From the NCBI GenBank assembly GCA_007121695.1, contig SKKC01000263.1, positions 1-6,870 on the forward strand: a stretch of 6,870 bases of DNA, written 5' to 3'. Below are positions 1 through 5,910 of the stretch, one piece after another; position 1 is the first letter of the stretch, and the number at the start of each line of letters is the position of its first letter. Made by a program: the position numbers and the translations under genes. This stretch comes from Spirochaetales bacterium (GTDB taxonomy: Bacteria; Spirochaetota; Spirochaetia; DSM-27196; SKKC01). The notes beneath the pieces were generated by a model. The model had not been told where the DNA came from. It was given only the letters and a program-made list of their open reading frames with translations, and ran no database searches.

Positions 1-195
1 AAAACGGCGCAGATACAGGAGGACGATGAAGCACTCGCGCGGCGACTGAAACGCGACGCGCAGGCGTGGCTTATCGAGGGGTCGAAGTTCGGAGCTGCGG
101 GAGCAGGTTTTTTGAGAATGAATATCGCGACTGATCGCGATCGGCTTGATGCGGCGTGCCGCCGTATTGTTCATACTCTGGAGGAAGGACTGTGA
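1..195 (+). CDS. C-terminal fragment of a MalY/PatB-type PLP-dependent C-S lyase/aminotransferase (5' end outside window)
   Basis: The frame is open from base 1 and ends at TGA 193-195, giving 64 residues of a C-terminus. The segment at fragment residues 30-44 reads FGAAGAGFLRMNIAT. It matches the ending of the class I/II aminotransferase fold in the MalY/PatB cystathionine beta-lyase group, where a 'G-F-(L/V)-R-(L/M)-N' motif carries the arginine that holds the substrate carboxylate (here R39, equivalent to Arg386 of aspartate aminotransferase). MalY/PatB enzymes cleave cystathionine or cysteine to release homocysteine or H2S, pyruvate and ammonia in the cytosol. The catalytic lysine and most of the PLP site lie upstream of the window, so substrate specificity cannot be judged and another aminotransferase of the same fold is possible. 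The TGA overlaps the GTG start of the nucleosidase gene, which indicates co-transcription. Confidence 0.72.
   Translation, partial: KTAQIQEDDEALARRLKRDAQAWLIEGSKFGAAGAGFLRMNIATDRDRLDAACRRIVHTLEEGL
180..184 (+). promoter_or_regulatory. Ribosome binding site that fixes the GTG start of mtnN
   Basis: A perfect GGAGG lies 7 bases before GTG 192, inside the last codons of the upstream lyase gene. It supports 192 over the in-frame ATG at 156, which has no such site and would add 12 residues ahead of the family's usual N-terminus. Confidence 0.75.
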
Positions 196-881
196 TTGCA
201 ATTCTTGGCGCCCTCGATGGCGAAATCGAGACGATTACCCGTGCACTACGCGAGTACACGACCCACCGGTTCGGAACCTATGAGTTCAGGACCGGCACGA
301 TCGATCGCGTCGAGGTTGTAGTTGGCAAAAGTGGGGTCGGAAAAGCCCGGGCCGCCATGGTCACGCAGTACCTCATTGACCACTTTCCGTTGACGAAGCT
401 CGTTTTTACCGGTCTTGCAGGCAGCATTAACCCTGATATCCGGATCGGCGACACGCTCGTCGCGACCGACTGCCTGCAGCACGACATAGATGCATCGCCT
501 CTCGGGTTTGCCCGCGGAGAGATTCCCTACGAAGGCGTGAGGGTATTCGCTGCAGATCCCGAACTGGTCGAGCGGGCATCGCAGGTACTCCCTGCCTCGG
601 GACGGGTTCATCGTGGGCGTATTCTGACGGGAGATCAGTTCATCGACAGGAACGGGCTGCAGTCGATGAACTATCTTCGGACCGACCTTGCAGGCGACGC
701 GGTAGAAATGGAGGGTGCATCTGTCGCGTCGGTGTGCTCATTCAATGGAATCCCCTTCTGCCTGGTGCGAACCATCTCCGACGAAGCAAATCAGGACGCA
801 AAAGTCGATTTCGAGCGCTTTCTTCCGGTCGCATCTGCTAACTCAATGCACTTTATCCGTGCTCTCATAGGTGCCGATTAG
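192..881 (+). CDS. mtnN: 5'-methylthioadenosine/S-adenosylhomocysteine nucleosidase
   Basis: The product has 229 residues, close to the 232 of E. coli MtnN/Pfs. It cleaves the adenine from methylthioadenosine and S-adenosylhomocysteine in the cytosol, relieving methyltransferase inhibition and feeding SAM-by-product recycling. The N-terminus MIAILGALDGEIE matches the family opening and provides the catalytic glutamate (E11, equivalent to E. coli E12). GLAGSINPDIRIGD at 74-87 is the ribose/phosphorylase-fold glycine-rich loop. AVEMEG at 170-175 contains E172 and E174, which hold the ribose. ISDEAN at 195-200 supplies D197, which protonates the adenine. GTG 192 is chosen because of the GGAGG upstream and the family start; the gene overlaps the preceding lyase by GTGA. 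No luxS is present in the window, so whether the product S-ribosylhomocysteine is processed further cannot be seen. Confidence 0.95.
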   Translation: MIAILGALDGEIETITRALREYTTHRFGTYEFRTGTIDRVEVVVGKSGVGKARAAMVTQYLIDHFPLTKLVFTGLAGSINPDIRIGDTLVATDCLQHDIDASPLGFARGEIPYEGVRVFAADPELVERASQVLPASGRVHRGRILTGDQFIDRNGLQSMNYLRTDLAGDAVEMEGASVASVCSFNGIPFCLVRTISDEANQDAKVDFERFLPVASANSMHFIRALIGAD

Positions 882-901
882 CACCCGAAGGTACTATATT
901 C

Positions 902-913
902 AGGGGCAGGGGG
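902..913 (+). promoter_or_regulatory. Tandem Shine-Dalgarno-like G runs before the DUF4864 gene
   Basis: AGGGG at 902-906 sits 7 bases before ATG 914, and AGGGGG at 908-913 sits 9 bases before ATG 923. The two starts differ by three residues (MRT) and both leave a functional-looking signal peptide, so the sequence does not decide between them. Confidence 0.5.
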
Positions 914-1429
914 ATGCGCACAATGAAGATTCATGCCAACCTGCTTCTGTTCAGGACCCTGCTGGCCGGTCTCGTCATGGCCCTTGTTTCCTGCAGCACG
1001 GCGTTCGCGGACATCGACGCCGACCGTCCACGCGTCGATCTCGGGCCGGACGACGTCGTTCGCATACAGCTGCACGCACTTCGGTCACATGGCCCCGCGA
1101 GCGATGGCATAGAGCAGACTTTTCGCTTTGCTTCGCCGGCAAACCGGGCGGCGACAGGTCCGGTAGACCGCTTTGCCCTGCTGTTTCAGACCCCGGCGTA
1201 CAGTCCCATGCTGAATCACGCATCCGCCGAGATCCTGTCTCCCATAGTCGCGCGAGGACAGGCGCTCGTCCCGGTAACGATCTTTCTGGACGACGGGTCG
1301 GAAGTAGACTACATGTTTGTGCTGTCCCGTCAGACCGAAGCGCCATACGAGGATATGTGGATGACCGACGCGGTGCAGTACCAGGGCGCGGTGATGCCGT
1401 CGGAAACCGATCCGGAGAGAACAATCTGA
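914..1429 (+). CDS. Exported DUF4864-domain protein (possible lipoprotein)
   Basis: This 171-residue protein has no established biochemical function. Residues 1-32 form an export signal: basic residues R2, K5 and R14, a hydrophobic stretch at about 15-26, then both a lipobox (L24-V25-S26-C27) and an AFA site before D33. It may therefore be lipid-anchored at C27 or released as a soluble periplasmic protein. The mature part fits the DUF4864 pattern as I know it: VVRIQLHALRSHG near 48-60, GIEQTFRFASPANRAATGP at 65-83, PAYSPMLNHASAE at 94-106, and a C-terminal VLSRQ...PYEDMWMTDAV block at 136-154. The domain probably belongs to the small alpha+beta NTF2/SnoaL-like shape class, but that is inference. 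Start 914 is used; 923 is an equal alternative. The stop codon TGA 1427-1429 shares its last base with the ATG of the carbonic-anhydrase-like gene, so the two are likely translationally coupled. Confidence 0.82.
   Translation: MRTMKIHANLLLFRTLLAGLVMALVSCSTAFADIDADRPRVDLGPDDVVRIQLHALRSHGPASDGIEQTFRFASPANRAATGPVDRFALLFQTPAYSPMLNHASAEILSPIVARGQALVPVTIFLDDGSEVDYMFVLSRQTEAPYEDMWMTDAVQYQGAVMPSETDPERTI
1414..1419 (+). promoter_or_regulatory. Ribosome binding site fixing the ATG at 1429
   Basis: GGAGAG lies 9 bases before ATG 1429, within the last codons of the DUF4864 gene. It supports 1429 as start, although the frame stays open a further 186 codons upstream through the DUF4864 gene. Confidence 0.7.
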
Positions 1430-2037
1430 TGGACCGATTTCACTACGATCCAGAGGCTGGCTCGCACGCGCGGCACCTGATTCCCTTTGCAGACGCGTAT
1501 CCGGCGCTGCACGAAACCGTATTCCTTGCCCCCGGTTCGTGGGTTATTGGCGACGTTGTCCTCGGACGCGACAGCAGCGTCTGGTACAACGCGGTTGTCC
1601 GGGGTGATGTACACCATATTCGCGTTGGATCGTGCACCAACATACAGGACGGCTGCGTTATTCACGTGACCCACGACACGAATCCGACCGAGATCGGCAA
1701 TAATGTCACCATCGGGCACGGAGCGATTATTCACGGATGCACGATAGAAGACACCTCCCTCGTCGGCATGGGCGCCACAGTGCTCGATCGCGCTGTCGTG
1801 CGAACCGGTTCTTTTGTAGCTGCGGGTGCGGTCGTACCTCCCGGATTCGAGGTTCCATCCGGTACGCTCGTAGCCGGGGTGCCGGCACGCGTCGTGCGTG
1901 AGCTGCGCGCAGATGAACGGCAGGAGCTGTCGGACGCGGCAGCCCGCTATGTCGAATACGCGAGGCAGCAGCGTGCAGCGCTCACCGGCTCGTCGTCGGG
2001 CCCTGCACGAGGTGAAAATCCGACGAGGCTTGCATAG
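1429..2037 (+). CDS. Gamma-class carbonic anhydrase family protein (left-handed beta-helix)
   Basis: The 202-residue product is a hexapeptide-repeat protein of the gamma-carbonic anhydrase/YrdA/PaaY/CamH family, trimeric and cytosolic in known members; the reference reaction is CO2 hydration to bicarbonate. Repeats with spaced V/I/L run from about residue 33 to 155, ending in the family signature TLVAGVPARVVREL (146-159), followed by a C-terminal helix (about 160-185) and a polar tail. The three metal ligands are in place: H79 (VIHVTHD), H97 and H102 (IGHGAIIHG), spaced as in Methanosarcina Cam. R58 and D60 (VVRGD) and Q73 (NIQDG) match structural and active-site residues. The acidic loop of Cam that carries the proton-shuttle glutamate is missing, and H62 stands one residue beyond the Cam Glu62 position, so the protein is CamH/YrdA-like. 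Real carbonic anhydrase activity is not assured; a PaaY-like thioesterase or unknown role is possible. The ATG overlaps the DUF4864 stop by one base. Confidence 0.88.
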   Translation: MDRFHYDPEAGSHARHLIPFADAYPALHETVFLAPGSWVIGDVVLGRDSSVWYNAVVRGDVHHIRVGSCTNIQDGCVIHVTHDTNPTEIGNNVTIGHGAIIHGCTIEDTSLVGMGATVLDRAVVRTGSFVAAGAVVPPGFEVPSGTLVAGVPARVVRELRADERQELSDAAARYVEYARQQRAALTGSSSGPARGENPTRLA

Positions 2038-2076
2038 TGTTTCAGAACGAAAAATCGGACTCGGTGTCAAGAGATT

Positions 2077-2101
2077 CAGCCGCCGTCGGCCGACTGTTTT
2101 T
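2077..2101 (+). terminator. Weak candidate intrinsic terminator after the gamma-carbonic anhydrase gene
   Basis: CAG at 2077-2079 can pair with CTG at 2094-2096, and CG at 2081-2082 with CG at 2091-2092, around an internal mismatch. Five Ts follow at 2097-2101. The stem is short and imperfect, and alternative foldings exist (GCCG 2079-2082 with CGGC 2087-2090; a 10-base palindrome at 2085-2094). Its position 40 bases after the stop codon and before the next promoter candidate fits a terminator, but the pairing alone is weak. Confidence 0.3.
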
Positions 2102-2111
2102 CGTCGATTTC

Positions 2112-2140
2112 TTGCGTCCTGCGCCGTGGCATGGTATAAG
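2112..2140 (+). promoter_or_regulatory. Candidate sigma-70 promoter with extended -10 for the sdhAB-sucCD operon
   Basis: TTGCGT at 2112-2117 is separated by 17 bases from TATAAG at 2135-2140, which is preceded by TG at 2132-2133 in the extended -10 position. The -10 matches the consensus at five of six positions, while the -35 matches only in TTG. Transcription would start near 2147 and give a leader of about 39 bases before GTG 2186. No operator was recognised. This is the only promoter-like sequence of this quality in the 148-base gap between the carbonic-anhydrase-like gene and sdhA. Confidence 0.55.
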
Positions 2141-2171
2141 AAACCCTCGGTGGATAATTACAAAATACCGA

Positions 2172-2177
2172 AAGGAG
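2172..2177 (+). promoter_or_regulatory. Ribosome binding site that fixes the GTG start of sdhA
   Basis: AAGGAG lies 8 bases before GTG 2186. The in-frame GTG at 2150 and the ATG at 1898 have no comparable site, and both would add residues ahead of the flavin-binding strand that begins the family. Confidence 0.8.
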
Positions 2178-2185
2178 TTTCTCCG

Positions 2186-3925
2186 GTGACCTACGAATTT
2201 GACGCAGTGATAGTAGGTGGTGGCGGTGCAGGTTTGTACGCCGCCCTTGAAGCATCCCAGACAGCGAAAACGGCAGTCGTCAGTAAACTGTACCCCATGC
2301 GCAGCCATACCGGCGCGGCGCAGGGGGGCATTGGTGCAGCTCTTGGAAACGTAGACCGGGATAAACCCGAATGGCATGCATTTGATACCGTAAAGGGGGG
2401 CGACTACCTGGTAGACCAGGAAGCTGCGCGCATTCTGAGCGAAGACGCGGTACGCGCGGTGTACGACCTCGAGAATCGTGGCCTGCCATTCTCCCGGACA
2501 CCTGAGGGGCGCATAGACCAGCGCCGATTCGGTGGCCATACCAGCAACTTTGGCGAACAGGCGGTCAAGCGCAGCTGTTACGCAGCCGACCGCACGGGAC
2601 ACATGATCCTTCAGACCCTCTACCAGCAATGCATAAAGAATAACGTCGAGTTTTACGACGAGTTCCAGGTTGTCGACGTGATCATGGACGGGCGCACAGT
2701 CGCCGGAGTGGTCGCCTTTGAGCTGAAGACCGGCGAACTGCACACCTTCCGTTCAAAAGCAGTACTGTTTGCAACCGGAGGCTTTGGCCGGATGTTCCGC
2801 ATTACGAGTAATGCGCACGCGAATACCGGAGACGGACCGGCTATCCTCGCCCGCGCCGGTATTCCCATGGAAGACATGGAGTTCTATCAGTTTCATCCCA
2901 CCGGCATTCGTGGCATGGGCATCCTTATTACCGAGGGTGTTCGTGGCGAGGGCGGCATACTGCGGAATCGGGACGGCGAGCGTTTTATGGAGCGCTACGC
3001 ACCGACGCTTCTTGATCTCGCCCCGCGCGACATGGTCAGTCGGGCAATAATGACCGAGGTTCTCGAGGGCAGGGGCATCCGCGGGGACGGCAAGATAGAC
3101 GACTATGTGTACCTTGATGCAACCCATCTCGGTCGCGAGACGGTGGAAGCGAAGATTCCGGACATACAGGATTTCTGCAAGACCTACCTCGCGATAGATC
3201 CGGCAACGGCGTCCATGCCCGTGCAGCCGACCGCGCACTATGCAATGGGAGGAATCCCGACAGATATTCATGGTCGGGTGGTCGACAACAGCGGCGTGTA
3301 CGACGGACTGTACGCAGCGGGCGAATGTGCCTGCGTAAGCGTGCACGGAGCCAACCGGCTGGGGACGAACAGTCTTGTCGATCTGATTGTGTTCGGACGC
3401 CGTGCCGGTCAGCATATCGCGGACTTCGTAAAGGGTGCCGACGCACCGGCGGTTCCATCCGACGCAGCAGACGCAGCGAGGGTACGTATCGAACGTATTC
3501 GCGAGGCCCGTTCGGGAAACGGCGTGAACCCCTCGGAAATCTACACAGGCATGCAGTCGACCATGATGGAAAACGTCGGCGTGTATCGTGACGACGAGCG
3601 CATGGCACAGGCGGTTTCGGACGTACAGGAACTCCGGGAAGCGTTCATGCGCATCAAGCCTCAGGACAGCGGAACCGACTTCAACGCGGAAATCCTCGGG
3701 CTGCTCGAACTCGAGAACCTGCTTGATCTGAGCCTTCTGACCGCCGCGAGCGCGAAAAACCGTCGTGAGAGTCGTGGCGCGCATAGCCGCCGAGACTACC
3801 CCGAACGAAACGACGACGAATGGCTGAAACATACGCTTGCGCGTCTGACCGACGACGGACAGGTGGAAATAGATTACAAGTCGGTAGATGTGAGCATCTG
3901 GGAACCGAAGCCGCGAACCTACTGA
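2186..3925 (+). CDS. sdhA: Succinate dehydrogenase/fumarate reductase flavoprotein subunit
   Basis: The 579-residue product is close to the usual length of about 590. It oxidises succinate to fumarate, passing electrons through covalently bound FAD to SdhB; the reverse reaction is possible. VIVGGGGAGLYAAL (8-21) is the FAD dinucleotide fold. MRSHTGAAQGG (38-48) contains H41, the family's 8-alpha-histidyl FAD attachment residue. FATGGFGRMF (195-204) is another FAD contact. QFHPTG (235-240) has the dicarboxylate-binding H237; TEGVRGEGG (249-257) follows. RDMVSRA (281-287) gives R281, equivalent to the proton-delivery arginine of E. coli SdhA (R286). HYAMGG (351-356) holds H351, and HGANRLGTNSL (387-397) holds substrate-binding R391. 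The C-terminal ESRGAHSRRDYPERND (528-543) is typical of true SdhA. All catalytic residues are present. There is no sdhC or sdhD upstream; sdhB follows after 29 bases. Discrimination between dehydrogenase and fumarate reductase use is not possible from this subunit alone. Confidence 0.96.
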   Translation: MTYEFDAVIVGGGGAGLYAALEASQTAKTAVVSKLYPMRSHTGAAQGGIGAALGNVDRDKPEWHAFDTVKGGDYLVDQEAARILSEDAVRAVYDLENRGLPFSRTPEGRIDQRRFGGHTSNFGEQAVKRSCYAADRTGHMILQTLYQQCIKNNVEFYDEFQVVDVIMDGRTVAGVVAFELKTGELHTFRSKAVLFATGGFGRMFRITSNAHANTGDGPAILARAGIPMEDMEFYQFHPTGIRGMGILITEGVRGEGGILRNRDGERFMERYAPTLLDLAPRDMVSRAIMTEVLEGRGIRGDGKIDDYVYLDATHLGRETVEAKIPDIQDFCKTYLAIDPATASMPVQPTAHYAMGGIPTDIHGRVVDNSGVYDGLYAAGECACVSVHGANRLGTNSLVDLIVFGRRAGQHIADFVKGADAPAVPSDAADAARVRIERIREARSGNGVNPSEIYTGMQSTMMENVGVYRDDERMAQAVSDVQELREAFMRIKPQDSGTDFNAEILGLLELENLLDLSLLTAASAKNRRESRGAHSRRDYPERNDDEWLKHTLARLTDDGQVEIDYKSVDVSIWEPKPRTY

Positions 3926-3944
3926 GACAGACCGAATCAAGAAC

Positions 3945-3948
3945 GGAG
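3945..3948 (+). promoter_or_regulatory. Ribosome binding site fixing the ATG at 3955
   Basis: GGAG lies 6 bases before ATG 3955 in the 29-base sdhA-sdhB gap. The reading frame is open 45 codons further upstream inside sdhA, but the site and the family N-terminus both favour 3955. Confidence 0.7.
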
Positions 3949-3954
3949 AAGTGC

Positions 3955-4701
3955 ATGACAGTTACGCTTGAGATACTGAGACAGAATCCTGAGACCGGCA
4001 GCAAACCCGAATACAGGAACTATACCGTAGAAGTCGACAAGACCGACCGGGTTTTGGACGCACTCATGGATATAACCCGGACTGTCGACGGCAGCCTGGG
4101 ATTCCGCAGGAGTTGCGCACACGGTGTATGCGGCTCCGACGCCATGCGCATCAACGGCAAGGAACGGCTTGCGTGCAAGACCCTGTTTCAGGATGTCGTG
4201 TCAGAGAGCGAGACGGTCGTCCGGATAGAGCCGCTTCGCCACCTGCCGGTACAGAAGGACCTCATGGTCGACCAGAGCGAGTTCTTCACCAAATTCCGCT
4301 CGGTGAAGCCCTACATTATTCCAAAGGAAGAGGTCGCAGACGGCGAGTTCATACAGAGCCAGGAAGAGCGCGAACTGTTCGACGAAGCAACAAAGTGCAT
4401 TAACTGCGCCGCTTGCTACTCCGCGTGCCCGATTCTCGACGAAAATCCGAAGTTTCTCGGGCCAGCGGCGATCGTGCAGGCAGCCCGATTTGTCCGTGAC
4501 AGCCGCGACAAGGGTCTCGAGGCGCGTCTGGAAGAGCTCGATAGGCCGGACGGTATCTGGCCATGCCAGAACAAGTTCGAATGTACACGGGTCTGCCCAC
4601 GGGATATAAAGATCACGAAGCTGATCAACCTTACGAAACGGGAGATCACGAAGTACCGCGAGTCGCGGGGAGAGACCGTGCGGGACGGACAGTCCTCCTG
4701 A
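3955..4701 (+). CDS. sdhB: Succinate dehydrogenase/fumarate reductase iron-sulfur subunit
   Basis: The 248-residue protein carries electrons from SdhA to the quinone site through three clusters, at the cytoplasmic face of the membrane. The N-terminal ferredoxin domain (about 1-105) binds 2Fe-2S through C54, C59, D62 and C74 (motif CAHGVCGSDAM); the aspartate as fourth ligand is shared with E. coli SdhB (D63) and differs from the cysteine of E. coli FrdB. The C-terminal domain has CINCAACYSACP (148-159) and CQNKFECTRVCP (204-215). By family comparison, 4Fe-4S is held by C148, C151, C154 and C214, and 3Fe-4S by C158, C204 and C210. The segment after C158 reads PILDENPKF, where E. coli SdhB has two tryptophans (W163, W164), and the residue after C204 is Q205 where E. 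coli has H207. VKPYII at 117-122 and the CINC...CYSACP wording recall FrdB. The membrane anchor partners are not encoded nearby. A hairpin overlaps the end of the gene. Confidence 0.95.
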   Translation: MTVTLEILRQNPETGSKPEYRNYTVEVDKTDRVLDALMDITRTVDGSLGFRRSCAHGVCGSDAMRINGKERLACKTLFQDVVSESETVVRIEPLRHLPVQKDLMVDQSEFFTKFRSVKPYIIPKEEVADGEFIQSQEERELFDEATKCINCAACYSACPILDENPKFLGPAAIVQAARFVRDSRDKGLEARLEELDRPDGIWPCQNKFECTRVCPRDIKITKLINLTKREITKYRESRGETVRDGQSS

Positions 4702-4711
4702 GGCTGTCCCG
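4681..4711 (+). other. Strong RNA hairpin spanning the sdhB stop codon
   Basis: GGACAG at 4687-4692 pairs with CTGTCC at 4704-4709. After a bulged T4693, CCT 4694-4696 pairs with AGG 4701-4703 around the loop CCTG. An alternative outer pairing is CGGGAC 4681-4686 with GTCCCG 4706-4711. No T-run follows, so it is not a standard intrinsic terminator. It could act as an mRNA-stabilising element or a partial attenuator that sets different levels for sdhAB and sucCD; that role is inference. Confidence 0.5.
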
Positions 4712-4755
4712 CGTATACACAGGAATCACGAAACTACAAGAGAAAGGAAGTAACG

Positions 4756-5883
4756 GTGAACGTACAGGAGTACCAGGGAAAGGAACTATTCAAGTCCTAC
4801 GGGATACCCGTTCAGGACCAGATTGTTGTAACAACTGCTGCCGAAGCCAGGGAAGCCGCCGAAAAACTCGGTGGCTTTGTTGTTGTGAAGGCGCAGGTGC
4901 TTGTCGGCGGCCGGGGAAAGGCCGGGGGCGTCAAGCTCGCAAAGACACCCGAAGAGGCAGAGCAGAAGGCTTCAGATATCCTGAAGCTGACGATCAAGGG
5001 CATACCGGTCGAGAAGGTGCTGATCGTGCCCGCCGCAGAAATCCGGAAGGAATTCTATCTGAGTCTGACCATGGATCGGACGTCAAAGTCATTGATTCTG
5101 ATTCTCAGCGCCGAAGGTGGCGTAGACATCGAAGAGCTTGCGGTGAACGATCCGGACAAGATCAAGCGCCTGCCCATATCGATCAGCGACGGCGTCGACG
5201 AATCTGCGATTATGCCGCATCTGCAGGAGGTGTTCGGGACCGACGAGCTTGCGTCCGAGGCCATGGATACCGTGCGCAAACTGTTCGCACTGTATACTGA
5301 AAAAGACTGCAGTCTTCTCGAGATCAACCCGTATGCGATTGTGGACGACGGGCACCTCATGGCGCTCGACAGTAAGGTCAACTTCGACGATAACGCCCTG
5401 TTCAAGCACGAGGATATCCGGGCACTGAAGAATCCTGAAGAAGACAGCCCAGATGAGACCAGGGCCAAGGACGCGGGCTTGAGTTTTGTCAGCATGGATG
5501 GCGACATCGGGTGCATGGTGAACGGAGCAGGTCTGGCCATGGCGACCATGGATATCATCAAGCTGTACGGCGGGGAGCCTGCAAACTTTCTGGATGTGGG
5601 CGGCAGTTCGAACCCGGACAAGGTCGTGACTGCGATGCAGATCATTACCGGTAATCCGAAGGTGAAGTCCATCCTGATCAATATTTTCGGTGGTATCACA
5701 CGCTGCGACGACATCGCGAACGGGCTGCTGACCGCAATGAAGCAGATAGACATTACCGTTCCGATGGTCGTGCGCCTGATCGGCACGAACGAGGAAGAAG
5801 GCCGCCGGATTCTGACGGATGCCGGATTCGAGGTTGCGTCCGGCTTGTCGGAAGCCGTCGAGAAAGTGGTAAAAATCGCCTGA
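4756..5883 (+). CDS. sucC: Succinyl-CoA synthetase (ADP/GDP-forming) beta subunit
   Basis: The 375-residue protein is slightly shorter than E. coli SucC (388). With SucD it interconverts succinyl-CoA, NDP and phosphate with succinate, CoA and NTP, the substrate-level phosphorylation step of the TCA cycle. MNVQEYQGKELFKSYGIPV (1-19) is the family N-terminus. The ATP-grasp domain covers about 1-225, with K45 and the nucleotide loop GGRGKAGG (51-58). LEINP (188-192) gives E189, which faces the phosphohistidine loop, and N191; D205 in LDSKVN (204-209) is the second metal ligand. These sit eight residues before their E. coli counterparts E197, N199 and D213. The C-terminal ligase domain includes NGAGLAMATMD (256-266), FLDVGG (278-283) and NIFGGITRCDDIANG (309-323). 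GTG 4756 is chosen for the AGGA at 4745-4748, 7 bases upstream. It begins 54 bases after sdhB, with no strong promoter between, so it is likely co-transcribed. Confidence 0.96.
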   Translation: MNVQEYQGKELFKSYGIPVQDQIVVTTAAEAREAAEKLGGFVVVKAQVLVGGRGKAGGVKLAKTPEEAEQKASDILKLTIKGIPVEKVLIVPAAEIRKEFYLSLTMDRTSKSLILILSAEGGVDIEELAVNDPDKIKRLPISISDGVDESAIMPHLQEVFGTDELASEAMDTVRKLFALYTEKDCSLLEINPYAIVDDGHLMALDSKVNFDDNALFKHEDIRALKNPEEDSPDETRAKDAGLSFVSMDGDIGCMVNGAGLAMATMDIIKLYGGEPANFLDVGGSSNPDKVVTAMQIITGNPKVKSILINIFGGITRCDDIANGLLTAMKQIDITVPMVVRLIGTNEEEGRRILTDAGFEVASGLSEAVEKVVKIA

Positions 5884-5910
5884 GGCGCTGACAGGAAAAC
5901 GGAAAAAACT

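Noticed and set aside
892..900. TACTATATT before the DUF4864 gene as a -10 box
   Set aside because: It resembles a -10 sequence, but no acceptable -35 lies 16-18 bases upstream, so a separate promoter is not supported by sequence alone.
871..1428. In-frame extension of the carbonic-anhydrase-like gene by 186 codons
   Set aside because: It lies across the DUF4864 gene in another frame, has low-complexity Arg/Ser/Gly-rich content, and ATG 1429 has its own ribosome site and the family N-terminus.
1898..2185. In-frame N-terminal extension of sdhA by 96 codons
   Set aside because: It overlaps the end of the carbonic-anhydrase-like gene, is Arg-rich and unlike any SdhA N-terminus, and the strong ribosome site before GTG 2186 explains the true start.
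2753..3940. Long antisense open frame opposite sdhA
   Set aside because: It mirrors a strongly conserved coding strand, has no recognisable domain, and long antisense frames are common in GC-rich genes with strong codon bias.
3820..3954. In-frame extension of sdhB by 45 codons
   Set aside because: It lies inside the sdhA C-terminus; ATG 3955 has a GGAG site and matches the usual SdhB start.
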